Shown here: in pieces, positions 22,745 to 33,543 of the stretch
How positions within the stretch are numbered: the first letter of the stretch is position 1
Layout: the number at the start of each line of letters is the position of its first letter
Source of the DNA: Neocallimastix lanati (nom. inval.)
Lineage: Eukaryota > Neocallimastigomycota > Neocallimastigomycetes > Neocallimastigales > Neocallimastigaceae
Reading direction: 5' to 3'
Length of the DNA: 64,000 bases
Assembly (NCBI GenBank): GCA_016946835.1
Contig: JACVTC010000067.1
Coordinates: 580,001-644,000 of the forward strand
Made by a program: the position numbers and the translations under genes
Notes under the pieces: generated by a model
The model's input: only the letters and a program-made list of their open reading frames with translations
Database searches by the model: none
Told to the model about the DNA's origin: nothing

Positions 22745-25363
22745 CAGGGAAGAGAATACACTTCCAAAAACTTTATTAAATTTTATTTTAAAAAATACAT
22801 GTAGGTGAAAAGTACATTAGAAATTAAAAAATAAAAAATTAAAAAATAAAAAATAAAAAAAATAAAAAGCTCGAAAATACTATGTATTTCGGCAAGTTGT
22901 ACTATGCGGGAATTTTACCCTTCCTATCAAATAAAAAAGAAATAAAATTTAGAAGTAACATCCTTAAAATAGATAGTGTGGTGTCCACTAAACTCTCCCC
23001 GGATTCATCATTTATTGAGCTACTAGGGCGAGAATCACCCTTCGTAGTAATAGATGATAATCCTGTATTTTCATTATGCCTTATCAGTACGACGTCGACG
23101 CTCATGGTTAAGTTTGATATTTTGCAATACCTATCAAATAATAGCTCAAACGAACTACTTATGATAGGTATTGCATTTGTTAAGAATTCCGCCAAGCCCA
23201 CAATTTTTGGAACAGGTGACTCAGATGAACCTTTGAAAAGTAGTTCATTTAAATGTCTCTGTTCCCCACTATCGAAATGTAGTTCATTTAAAACTAAAGT
23301 CCCACCAAGAAGGAACAAGTATATATAATGATTGATATAATCTTCAAAATCAGAAATAGAGTCATAGGAAGAAAGAGGATTAAACGCTCTAATCTTCCTA
23401 AGGAATAAAACATAGAGATCATCGATGAAATTTAAAGAATTCCATCTAAAAGATGCAAGAGCATTGCATTTAAAAATCCAATGTTCAAAAGATTGATTAC
23501 CTTCACCACAACATGGGCAGGACTTTGGACAATCTTCTGAAACTCTACCCATTCTAATAGCAATAGTAGTATTGTATTTATAACCACAGCGTAAACGTAT
23601 AATCCACGAAAATCCTAAGTTGAATTGGGGATATTTTAAGCTAAGCATTATTATAGCTTTATTGTTTGAGAACTTGTTACTATCGTAGTTTTGACCTTTA
23701 ATACCTTGAAATCTGGAAACTGATTTCCAGTAACGTTCTATAATATCGTCATATTTTACACATTTATATTTTTTGATTTTTTTATATAGTGTTCTAGATT
23801 CTTTAGTCCAGGAATAATAAGGCATTTTGGGAATAGATTTAATAAGATCCTTTATGATACAGTTTGATTTACTCCATTTTGCAAATGATTTAATCTGTAA
23901 GGCTGCGCAGATACCAGCAATAGGAGGGATGCTTAGATCTCGAGATAAAGCATAAGTACTCATTGTTGAATTATGTCTAATATAGTCATTGTTTTCTGTA
24001 TTTGTTTTACCATTTTTAGAGAAGGAACCGATACACCAAAATAGACCAGTATTAATTAATGTTTGAATTCTAGCCGTTCTAGATTTGTTTGAACCAAGTA
24101 AAGGAGAATAATAAATTACTTTACTAATAACAAAGGATTGAAGAACTTTTTTCTTGTATACAATAGGAATAAGTTTATTTGAAAAGAAACGTGTAAATGA
24201 AAGAAGGGATTTTCTAACTTTAAAATGCATGTGAGATATAATGTGTTCTAGTAGGAGATCATCTGAAAAAGGAATACTAAGATAGACATAACTAGAAACT
24301 TTAGGAATATCATTCTTTCCTAAATAGAAGGTTGGATCACTATAGTTTGGAGGAGGTTGGAAGTTCATTGGTTTTATAACCATAGTTGCACACTTTTCAA
24401 TACCAAAAGTCATTTCATTTAAATTAGCCCATTTATGTACCTTTTTTAATAATTTTTCTAAATTTTTTGCATTTGGAGCAATGAGAACAACATCATCAGC
24501 AAAGAGTCCACCACAACACTTTTTTCTTCCAACATTAACACCATACTTTTCACAGTCATTTAGTATATCATTGATGAATAAATTGAATAAGATTGGAGAT
24601 AAAGGACAACCTTGACGAACACCTCTTTTAATAGGAAATTCATTTGATAACATTGAAGCAAATCGAGCACGTGCTTTAGATGAAGTATATAAATTACAAA
24701 GAAAATCAAAACATTTACCGCGTACTCCATAATGATATAATTTAGTAAGAATGTTAAAAATAGGAACTGAATCATAACTTTTTTAAGATCTAAAAAGGCT
24801 AAATATGTGAATTTTCCTTGGAATTTTCTTCTTTGACAAATTTCTCTAACGGAAATGAATAAACTAATGCATTCTTCGCGGTTGCGAAATCCAAATTGTT
24901 CAGGTCTAATGAAATTGTGTGAGAGTGCGTAAGTAGATATTCTATCTGTTATAATTTTTGAAATGATTTTTAGTCCAACGTTAATGAGAGAAATACCTCG
25001 ATAATTACTACAATCTGATAGGTCACCCTTCTTAGGAATTGATACAATAGAAGCTGAGTTCCATTTTTTAGGAAATGACCCATTCCATATTTTATTAAAT
25101 ATCAATTTTAAACACTTTCCAGCAGCAGGATGTGATTCTAGTAATTCTTCGTTACAAAAAAGAGCTTTGTAGAATTCAATCGGAATACCATCGGGGCCGG
25201 GTGCTTTGTTATTTTTCATCGATGAAATAGTTTTTTTAATATCTTCAATCGTAATAGGACCATTTATATTCCAGGTAGTGGATCTAAGACTAATATTCCT
25301 TAAAGCATGATTCCAGTAATTACGATTAAGGCTGTGACCTGAGGGATCCGAAGCAAGATCTTT
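22714..25363 (-). mobile_element. LINE, 3' half (split by element B)
   Basis: The poly(A) tail (T run 22714-22741 on plus), 3' UTR, RT and C-terminal region of a non-LTR retrotransposon are here. The 5' half is at 51468-53173. The halves join at a 5-bp duplication TCTTT (25359-25363 and 51468-51472) made by the insertion of element B. Confidence 0.93.
22902..25363 (-). pseudogene. LINE ORF, RT and C-terminal part, frameshifted
   Basis: Reading leftward, DLASDPSGHSLNRNYW continues the 5' half. Reverse transcriptase follows: KNNKAPGPDGIP, SNYRGISLINVGLK, EQFGFRN, FLDLKK, RQGCPLSPILFN and FADDVVLIA. A C-terminal zinc knuckle CPCCGEGNQSFEHWIFKC comes next. At about 24776-24786, in the codons of the usual LKKAYDS motif, one base is missing relative to the sister LINE at 53823-57908 (CATAAC against CATAAGC). 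The frame therefore shifts between two open stretches, ending at 24771 and starting near 24790. The ORF is dead because of this shift and the element B insertion. Confidence 0.9.
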
Positions 25364-25397
25364 TATAACAGAATCAATAATTACAATTATTTTATTA

Positions 25398-26048
25398 TGT
25401 TAAGTTGGTACTTAGATTAAAGGGTAAACTTGGTTGGAAGCCTTTAATCTAATAACCTTTTGATATTATTTTATTTTTATAAATTGATTTATTCAAATAT
25501 AAAATATTATTTTATTATTAAACTTTTAATTAACTATATTTTTATTTAATATGTTTTATTATAAAGTTATCAGATTATTTGTAAATAATAATCTTACAAA
25601 GATTTAAAAAAGAATATTTTTTAGTTCTTTTATATTTTGAAAAACAATATAAAATATTTAATAATATATTTTAATAAATACTAATTTAAAGATAACAATA
25701 TAAAATATAATTTTAATATATAAAGTAATAGAATAATACATATATAATATAAGATAATAAAAATATATAAAATAATATAATTAATAAAAAACAATTTTTA
25801 TAAATAATATTCAACTATATTAATTAATATAAAAAGGGATAATGTTAATTAATATGTAATACAATATTAATCAATTAATATATTAGGGGTTCAATAATGT
25901 ATAAAAGGGATAATATTAATTAATATGTAATACAATATTAATTTGGTTATGAACGGTACAAGGATTTAAGGAGTACAAATTATATTTATAATTAAATTGT
26001 TATTTTTGTGGTATTAAATATAAATTAATTTGTATCAAATCCTTGACA
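25398..26048 (-). repeat. 3' LTR of element A
   Basis: On plus it runs TGTTAAGTTGGTAC ... ATCCTTGACA and is 651 bp long. It is indistinguishable by eye from the copy at 31071. Confidence 0.95.
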
Positions 26049-26246
26049 ACGCTCTCTCCAAGAATTCGCATTCCAGGCGAATTCAAGAATACTAATATTT
26101 TTGATATTAGTTTATTTAAAAGAGTACTCAAGAAGTATTTGAAATTCACTTGAACATAAATGTTCAATTGGCCATGTGAATTTCAAATTAGTTGGAGAAA
26201 TAAATTGTGTTGAATATATATTTTTAAAGAAAAAATTTTTTTTTTT

Positions 26247-29200
26247 TTAATTACTATATGAGATCGAGACTGGTTTCCTATTATTATTAATGTATTTAAT
26301 AAAAATATTTTGGTTTCTTGGATTATCTTCAACTTCAGAAGAAGATACCCAATTATAGGAGGAACGATATTTATAACGGATTTTATATTCGTATTGTTTC
26401 TTCTTATAGTTAGTTCTAAAACCCGCAATTTCAATAATATCCTTAATAGACTCAGGATCTTTATATCGTTTTCTAAACTTTTCAGGCACTGGTGTGAATG
26501 GTTCGAGTTCAGAGACGTGGAAAACATTATGATGCTTAGGAAAGGGTGAATTTTTAAGTTCAATTTCATAATTATTATTATGTAAAACATTGGTTACTTT
26601 GTATGGACCAAATTTGCATGGAGCTAGTTTTGAGCTTGATTCTATATTTAACGAAGGGGGAGCTTGAATCCACACCAAATCGTCAATGTTGTAAGAAGGA
26701 GCGGTAATTCTTTTTCTATCAGCAGAACGTTTATATAGCTCTTGGGATCGGAGAAGAACTTCTTTAACATGATTAAAACTTTCATAAACTTTTTGAACCA
26801 TTTTATGATTAATGTTACAAGTAGGGAGTAGTGTATATTCATCCATGTAAGGATGAAATCCATAGTTGATAAAAAAGGGAGTTTCGTTAGTGGAAGGGTG
26901 AATTGAGTTGTTATAAGCAAATTCAGCAAGTGGAAGAAAATCAACCCAATCATCATGATAGAAAGATCTTGAGAAACAGCGAAGGTATTGTTCGATGAAA
27001 GAATTGCATCGTTCAACTTGACCTACGGTTTCATGGTGGTCAGTAGTAGCTATTTTCGATTTAATATTTAATAAGAATAGAAATTCTTGCCAAAGTTCAC
27101 TCGTAAACTGTGAACCTCTATCCGTAATAATATCATAGGGTAGACCATGGAGCTTATAGATATTATTGATAAAAGCTTTGGCTGTTTGTACGGAATTTGG
27201 AATATCTTTGAAGGGAATAAGGTGTATCATTTTTGAAAATCTATCAACTACAACCATAATCACCGCATTACCTTTGGATGGTGGAAGACCACATAAGAAA
27301 TCAATTTCGATTGATTTCCAAGGTCTTTCTGGAACGTCAAGCGGTTGAAGTAACCCAAATTTTCGGTGCCTAGATTTTTTGTTTCTCATACATGTTTCAC
27401 ACGACTTTACAAAATTCTTAACATCATCTTCCATCTTGGGCCACCAAAAGTTTCTTGAGATCAACTCCAAAGTTCTTTTGACACCAAAATGACCCGCAGC
27501 AGGTTTCTCATGATAACGAGTTAAAATATCTAAACGAAGTTGATCTGGTATGTAAATAAGATTGTTGTATAATATTAAATCATTTTCTAATTTAAACTTA
27601 TTCATTTTGCGAAATGGTTTATAAGGGAAACCTTGAGAGACATTATTTTCAGAAAAATATATACGAAGATCCTCAGCAACCTTATCATTCTTTAAGTTTA
27701 TTTTAATATTATTGAGAAGATCGTTAGTTATACTAATTAAACATGGGATTTTACCAATATTCTTACTGTCTAAGATAAACTCAGGTTTATCCTCTATATC
27801 TTCCTTTTGGTAGTCTGGTCTTCTGGATAACGAATCGGGTTTGCCATTCTTTTTACCTTGGCGATAGATAAGTTCAAAGTCGTATTCTTGGAAGAATAGA
27901 TGCCAACGATGTTGACGTTGATTACCTATCTTCCCTCCAAGGGTATATAGAAGATTTCTATGGTCAGTAAAAACTTTAATCTTGAATTTAGCACCTAACA
28001 AAAGGTGACGCCATGATGAGAAAGCTTCTTTAATTGATAAAAGTTCCTTATCGGTAATCGAATAGTTTATTTCGGCATTGTTAAGACTACGAGAAAAATA
28101 AGCAATAGGATGAAGCTTATTATCATTATCATACTGGGAAAGAACTGCTCCAATAGCAAAGTTACTAGCATCGCACTCAACAATAAAAGGTTTTGTTAAG
28201 TCAGGATGCATGAGGAGAGGGGAAGAAGTTAAACGTTTTTTGAGAATTGAGAAGGAGGTATCACAATCTTTAGACCAAACAAACTTCCTTCCTTTCTTGG
28301 TTAAAGCATGCAAAGGTTTAGCAATAGCAGCAAAATTCCTTACGAATCTTCTATAGTAATTGCAAAGACCAAGAAACCTTTGAACCTCTTTTACGTTTTT
28401 TGGAATGGGCCATTCTTTGATTGATTTGATCTTCTTTGGATCAGTGGACACACCAGAACCAGAAATGATATGTCCAAGGAATTCGACTTCCTCTTTATCG
28501 AATTCACATTTCGAAAGTTTAGCATATAAATTATTGTCAATAAGCTTTTTGAGAACCTCACGTACAGTTTGATGATGATCATCTAATGAATTAGAATAAA
28601 TTAGAATGTCATCTAGGTAGAGTATTACCGATTTCTCTAAGAATGGACGAAGGACAGAGTTAATAAAAGATTGGAAGATTGCAGGTGCATTTTTAAGACC
28701 AAATGGCATTACTAAATATTCGTAATGTCCATACTTAGTACGGAAAGCTGTTTTATATTCATCGCCTTCCTTTATACGAATTAAATTATATGCGGAGCGC
28801 AAGTCCAATTTAGTAAAGTACTTGGCTCCTTTGACTCGTTCAATAATGTCGTTGATGAGCGGTAAAGGATAGGAATTTCTAATAGTAACCGCATTTAAAC
28901 GTTTGTAGTCAACGCAGAGTCGGAGAGAACCATCACTCTTTTTTTGAAAGAGAACAGGATAGCCGGCTGGGGAGTGAGATTCTCTAATAAATCCTTTCTT
29001 TTCGTTTTCCTTTATGTAATCTTTTAAAACTTCTGATTCTTCCAATGTAAGCGGGTAGATTGGTCCATAATGTAAAGTAGCACCTGGTTGAAGATTGATC
29101 TCACAGTCCGTTAAACGATGGGGAGGAAGCTTATCTGCTTCCTTTTTACTGAAGACTATTGCAAGGTCTTTATACTGTTCAGGAATACGCTCAATATCAG

Positions 29201-29723
29201 GTTCTTCAGAATCCTCTGATACCTTATTTGAAAGAAAAGAATAGATTAAAAAGTTGTAATTATAGGGTAATCCTTCATAAAAATTAATTGAATTCGCATT
29301 TTGTTTAAAATTCTTTATAATTCTTGATTTAAATTTTGAGATTTTAAAAGTAGAGTAAAGATAATGATTATCATAACTAAAATGTATTTTATAGTTTTTC
29401 ATAAATTGATTTCCAAGGAGTAAATCCACTGGAATATGTTTTGACACAAGGAATTTTTCTTTAAATTTGATTAAATGAAACGTATTGTTAATTTTGATTT
29501 TTAGTTGAAAATTTAAAGACACAAATTCATTAATGGAATCTGTATCACCACTAATACCTTTTATATATATTTTATTATTAAGTTTTTGAGGTACAAGATT
29601 TAACCGAGAGATTAAATTGGTAGAAATAAAATTGCAGTAAGAACCACAATCTAACATTGATTTGGTTTGTAATTTAATGTTTTTGTTCCTTTTGTTTATT
29701 GTTGGGATAAATGATTTAAACAA
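26247..29723 (-). CDS. Element A pol: protease, RT, RNase H, integrase, 1158 aa
   Basis: Protease (MLDCGSYCNFIS) is followed by RT (ILYLDDILIYS near residue 367), RNase H (VECDASNFAIG ... FTDHRNLLY) and integrase. Integrase has the zinc finger HFGVKRTLEL...CETC, a first D in IEIDFLCGLP, a second in ITDRGSQFTS and E in GQVERCNSF. The C-terminus (IIEIAGFRTNYKKKQYEYK ... YNWVSSSEV) reads like a diverged chromodomain. Pol follows gag on the same strand. In this family pol is usually expressed by frameshift or read-through from gag. Confidence 0.92.
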   Translation of the reverse strand: MFKSFIPTINKRNKNIKLQTKSMLDCGSYCNFISTNLISRLNLVPQKLNNKIYIKGISGDTDSINEFVSLNFQLKIKINNTFHLIKFKEKFLVSKHIPVDLLLGNQFMKNYKIHFSYDNHYLYSTFKISKFKSRIIKNFKQNANSINFYEGLPYNYNFLIYSFLSNKVSEDSEEPDIERIPEQYKDLAIVFSKKEADKLPPHRLTDCEINLQPGATLHYGPIYPLTLEESEVLKDYIKENEKKGFIRESHSPAGYPVLFQKKSDGSLRLCVDYKRLNAVTIRNSYPLPLINDIIERVKGAKYFTKLDLRSAYNLIRIKEGDEYKTAFRTKYGHYEYLVMPFGLKNAPAIFQSFINSVLRPFLEKSVILYLDDILIYSNSLDDHHQTVREVLKKLIDNNLYAKLSKCEFDKEEVEFLGHIISGSGVSTDPKKIKSIKEWPIPKNVKEVQRFLGLCNYYRRFVRNFAAIAKPLHALTKKGRKFVWSKDCDTSFSILKKRLTSSPLLMHPDLTKPFIVECDASNFAIGAVLSQYDNDNKLHPIAYFSRSLNNAEINYSITDKELLSIKEAFSSWRHLLLGAKFKIKVFTDHRNLLYTLGGKIGNQRQHRWHLFFQEYDFELIYRQGKKNGKPDSLSRRPDYQKEDIEDKPEFILDSKNIGKIPCLISITNDLLNNIKINLKNDKVAEDLRIYFSENNVSQGFPYKPFRKMNKFKLENDLILYNNLIYIPDQLRLDILTRYHEKPAAGHFGVKRTLELISRNFWWPKMEDDVKNFVKSCETCMRNKKSRHRKFGLLQPLDVPERPWKSIEIDFLCGLPPSKGNAVIMVVVDRFSKMIHLIPFKDIPNSVQTAKAFINNIYKLHGLPYDIITDRGSQFTSELWQEFLFLLNIKSKIATTDHHETVGQVERCNSFIEQYLRCFSRSFYHDDWVDFLPLAEFAYNNSIHPSTNETPFFINYGFHPYMDEYTLLPTCNINHKMVQKVYESFNHVKEVLLRSQELYKRSADRKRITAPSYNIDDLVWIQAPPSLNIESSSKLAPCKFGPYKVTNVLHNNNYEIELKNSPFPKHHNVFHVSELEPFTPVPEKFRKRYKDPESIKDIIEIAGFRTNYKKKQYEYKIRYKYRSSYNWVSSSEVEDNPRNQNIFIKYINNNRKPVSISYSN

Positions 29724-29812
29724 AAAGAAAGAATTAGGAAGAGGAGGGTTTAAAGTTGGATAATTATATTGAATAGTTTTAATCGGAGAGGACTTCTTGG
29801 GAAGTCCATTAT

Positions 29813-31036
29813 CTAGTTTTTTGAGTTAATTTTTTGGACTTCGGTAACATAATTTTCTCGGTTGTTGTAACTGGAATTAACCTTAGATTTATTATTATGG
29901 AAGTTATTATTTTTACTATGATTGTAATAATTGTTATTCTTCTTATTCTTGTTTTCACTATTGGGATAAGAATGAGAGTTCTTTCTCTTATAATTTTTAT
30001 TGCTGGTTAATTGATTTATCTTTAATTTAGTTTCTTGAGAAGATTCAAACAATATGCACTTTGTTGTAATTTCTTCTATTTTCTCTGGAAACTTCTCCAT
30101 TTTATTAATTTCTTCTTTAAATTTTGGATGAAGACCATTATAGAAAAATAATACTAATGGTTCTTCAGGCCAACCAAGATCAGCTGTTAGTTTACGGAAA
30201 GAATCGATATAGTCCTTAATATTACCATGAGAATGTTTAAGATTTATTAAATTAATTTTCTTTAACTTTTTGCTGACAACATCAGGAAAAGCTTCTTTTA
30301 ATTCATTAAGAAGAGCCTCTAGGGAAGCAGGAGGACTACTGGAATATTTTGTTTGGTACCAACTTCTAGCAGCTTCTCTTAATCTTGATTGCACAAAGTT
30401 GATTTTCGAATCTTCAGGCCAAGACTTACATGGATAGGTTTTAAATGTGTCCCCACACAGTTGACAGAAAAGTTCGGTTTCAGAAATATCACCTGAAAAC
30501 AAACCTGGATCGGGAACTTGAGGAATATTAATAGGGTAAGCAGATTGCATGATAACATCATGATCATTGTCATATCTTGTAGTAGTTGAGATATTATCAT
30601 CGAAAACAGAATGGAGGTTTACCGTAGGATTTCCAGATGTCAACGGTATCGACGAGGTAGCACCAGAAGAAGTATTTTCTACTTGAGTTTTATTACATAA
30701 TTCATGCTTAAAATAGAGGGTAGCCTTTTTCAAAGATTCTAAAGAGGCCAATATTTCATTATTCATTTTATCATAAGCTCCGAATTGTTTCATTACCTCT
30801 TGATGGTAATTTTGTAAGTCTTCTTTGGAAACGAAGTTTTCATTCACCCCAGAAACTATACTATTACAAGCTTGTGAGGTATCATTTCTTAACTGTTGAA
30901 CACCTTCTGCTAAGGTGGTACAAGCTTGGGTGGCTTCGGATCGCAATTGTTGTACTGAGTCTTCTTTATTCATATCCATTTCTTCATCCGATCTAGCTGA
31001 ATACATTCCCGAGCGTCTTAGGCCAATTTTAGGCAT
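29813..31036 (-). CDS. Element A gag, 407 aa
   Basis: An N-terminal coiled coil (VQQLRSEATQACTTLAEGV and VQQLRNDTSQACNSI repeats) precedes a Ty3-type capsid region (LFSGDISETELFCQLC ... YIDSFRKLTADLGW). The C-terminus is Asn/Lys-rich and basic, with no CCHC knuckle seen. It is upstream of pol on the same strand, as expected for gag. Confidence 0.85.
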   Translation of the reverse strand: MPKIGLRRSGMYSARSDEEMDMNKEDSVQQLRSEATQACTTLAEGVQQLRNDTSQACNSIVSGVNENFVSKEDLQNYHQEVMKQFGAYDKMNNEILASLESLKKATLYFKHELCNKTQVENTSSGATSSIPLTSGNPTVNLHSVFDDNISTTTRYDNDHDVIMQSAYPINIPQVPDPGLFSGDISETELFCQLCGDTFKTYPCKSWPEDSKINFVQSRLREAARSWYQTKYSSSPPASLEALLNELKEAFPDVVSKKLKKINLINLKHSHGNIKDYIDSFRKLTADLGWPEEPLVLFFYNGLHPKFKEEINKMEKFPEKIEEITTKCILFESSQETKLKINQLTSNKNYKRKNSHSYPNSENKNKKNNNYYNHSKNNNFHNNKSKVNSSYNNRENYVTEVQKINSKN

Positions 31037-31070
31037 TCCAAGGAAGTTTCTAAAATAGCGGTAAGATTAT

Positions 31071-31721
31071 TGTTAAGTTGGTACTTAGATTAAAGGGTAA
31101 ACTTGGTTGGAAGCCTTTAATCTAATAACCTTTTGATATTATTTTATTTTTATAAATTGATTTATTCAAATATAAAATATTATTTTATTATTAAACTTTT
31201 AATTAACTATATTTTTATTTAATATGTTTTATTATAAAGTTATCAGATTATTTGTAAATAATAATCTTACAAAGATTTAAAAAAGAATATTTTTTAGTTC
31301 TTTTATATTTTGAAAAACAATATAAAATATTTAATAATATATTTTAATAAATACTAATTTAAAGATAACAATATAAAATATAATTTTAATATATAAAGTA
31401 ATAGAATAATACATATATAATATAAGATAATAAAAATATATAAAATAATATAATTAATAAAAAACAATTTTTATAAATAATATTCAACTATATTAATTAA
31501 TATAAAAAGGGATAATGTTAATTAATATGTAATACAATATTAATCAATTAATATATTAGGGGTTCAATAATGTATAAAAGGGATAATATTAATTAATATG
31601 TAATACAATATTAATTTGGTTATGAACGGTACAAGGATTTAAGGAGTACAAATTATATTTATAATTAAATTGTTATTTTTGTGGTATTAAATATAAATTA
31701 ATTTGTATCAAATCCTTGACA
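31071..31721 (-). repeat. 5' LTR of element A
   Basis: A 651-bp copy of the repeat at 25398, followed on the right by the second TATTA duplication and the resumed LTR of element B. Confidence 0.95.
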
Positions 31722-32334
31722 TATTATTTTAATATTTAGTATTATTTTTCAATAAAGTTTTAAAACAAATAATTAAATTTAAAAAATATTATTTCTGGTA
31801 TAGTTGTTAGTAACTAATACCATGAATCAAACTACTTAGGGTTCGATTCTCATTTATTATTATTTTATAGTTTTATTCTAAAAAATATCTAGAAGATTCT
31901 TTATAGTTCAAGAAATTACTAGAATTTCTTGATAATTCTTGTGTTTAATTAATTAAAATTTATTCTATTAAATTCTTAATTCTATTGTTTTCTATTTTTT
32001 CTAAATTTTTCGATTTTTAAGAACTTTTTAGAAACTTTTATTTTTATTTTTTAATAACTTTAACTTTTGAAAAAAAATATAAACATGAGTAAAATTCTTA
32101 TTAACAAATATTCTTTTCTTTGTGTTTTTTATTTTAATTTTGTTTAGTTAATAAAACTTAATTTTTTAATAAAACTTTTTTTAATATTAATACTATATCA
32201 ACCCTTGCGGCTTATAGTATTATAATAAATATAATTAATAAAATAATTATAATAAAAGAAAAAAAATAAATAAAAAATAAAATAATTTTTGTTTTTTTTG
32301 AGTGTTATTATATTTATTATAATATTTTGTTATA
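31722..32334 (+). repeat. 5' LTR of element B, larger part
   Basis: This continues the LTR begun at 25364-25397 and includes the second TATTA copy. It ends GTTATA. It carries a tRNA-like segment at 31796-31850 (listed separately). Confidence 0.92.
31796..31850 (+). promoter_or_regulatory. tRNA-like segment with A and B boxes in the 5' LTR of B
   Basis: TGGTATAGTTG followed by TTAGTA matches the A-box/D-arm region of Asp/Glu/His-type tRNAs. GGTTCGATTCT, 44 nt further on, matches the B box. Spacing is within one base of a tRNA-Asp. Acceptor pairing is poor, so it is a relic or internal Pol III promoter rather than a working tRNA. The same segment is at 50929-50983 in the 3' LTR. Confidence 0.55.
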
Positions 32335-33543
32335 ATAAAAAACACCCAAGATTTAGACGCCGTGCCTTGATATATCTACCCTTTTGTTTGGTTTGAAGCT
32401 TTCTTTTGGAATTAGTGTCTACTGCCTTTTTGTTTTCTTTTTGGACTTTATTTTTTGAATCTCTCGGATTTTCTGTTTCCTTTGTTTTTGGTTTCTGTTT
32501 GGCTACTTATCTTATTGGCTTCAGGTTTCCACTTTTGGTTAGATTCTTTCTGTTTGCCTTGGATTTCTTATTTTTGGTCTTGGTTTCTGTTTCCATTGGT
32601 TTCAGATTTCTTAGTTTTGGACTTGGTTTTTGTTTCCATTGGTTTCGGGTTTCTGATTCTTGGTTTCTACTTTTGGACAAAATCTCTTCTTCTCTTAGTC
32701 TCTGATATCTTCTTTGGGTTCAGCCTTGCTTCTTGAATCTACTTTTTTTTCTTTAAAAAATAAAATTCTCGGTTTTTGGTACTAATAGCATACTCACAAT
32801 TATACCAAAATCTATCTAGGCGAAAAAAAAAAAAAAAAAAATTTTTTTTGATATAAAAAATTCTTTAAGAAGTTCTACAGTTCTTGAGACTTTTTAAAGA
32901 ATATTACAGGTAAATATAATATTTAAATATACTAGGAGCGATTAGAGCTCATAAACAGAGTTTCGGCGGTTAGTAACTAGTTTCAGTAGGTTAGAAACTA
33001 TAGCCGTTAATTATTCGAATATAAACGGGCTTCAAAACCCTAGGGCGTGAAGAGCGTGTGGATTAAACGAAAGCCACATCCTACCAACCAACATCAACAG
33101 TTCGGTGGTTGCTCTATTCGAATAAGCTCTGGCGAATAAGGAACTATAGTCACCGAAGGCTATAGGTTGGTCGTGAAGGTAAAGCGACTTTAAAATATAT
33201 AGTTTATAATTTTTTATTTTGAGGTCTAGTATATACCTCTAGTTAGTAACTCTTGCCGGTTTTTTATTTTGTTGTAAGGCATAAAAGAGTGAAATTTAGT
33301 CTAGTTATTATATTTACCAAATTAAATTTAAAAAAAAAAAAAAAAAAAATTTAAATCAGCAATTAAACTAAACGCCTAGAAAAATAATAATTTATAATTC
33401 TTTATCATTACAATTTTCATTCGGGAGCACTAATAAAAAAAAAAAAAAAAAAAAAAAAATAATAATAATAATAATAGTGATAATATTAAATAAATCTTCC
33501 TATTGCAATTCTTAAACTTGTTTATAATTTAATAATTCTTTCA
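32335..33543 (+). other. Leader of element B
   Basis: A 1.2-kb untranslated leader lies between the 5' LTR and gag-pol. Positions 32380-32745 are strikingly T/G-rich on plus, with repeated GGTTTC/TTTCTG words; the hydrophobic open frames there follow from this bias. Positions 32930-33190 form a G+C-richer block with repeated words (GTTAGTAACTAG; TATTCGAATA; CTATAG) that could fold. Poly(A) tracts follow up to the ATG. No primer-binding site starting TGG was recognised right after the LTR. Confidence 0.6.

Larger units (their letters stand above)
25398..31721 (-). mobile_element. Ty3/gypsy element A, inserted in the 5' LTR of B
   Basis: LTRs of 651 bp lie at 25398-26048 and 31071-31721 with TG...CA ends, apparently identical. 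The target duplication is TATTA (25393-25397 and 31722-31726). Gag and pol are on the minus strand, so the right LTR is the 5' one. A purine-rich tract (CTTGGAGAGAGCG on minus) precedes the 3' LTR. It looks whole and very young. Confidence 0.95.

Noticed and set aside
22882-23328. 148-residue plus-strand frame
   Set aside because: Antisense to the C-terminal LINE ORF, which has clear family motifs.
32406-32736. Two hydrophobic plus-strand frames suggesting a membrane or envelope-like protein
   Set aside because: They overlap in different frames and come from the T/G-rich composition of the element B leader. No signal peptide or cysteine pattern is convincing.
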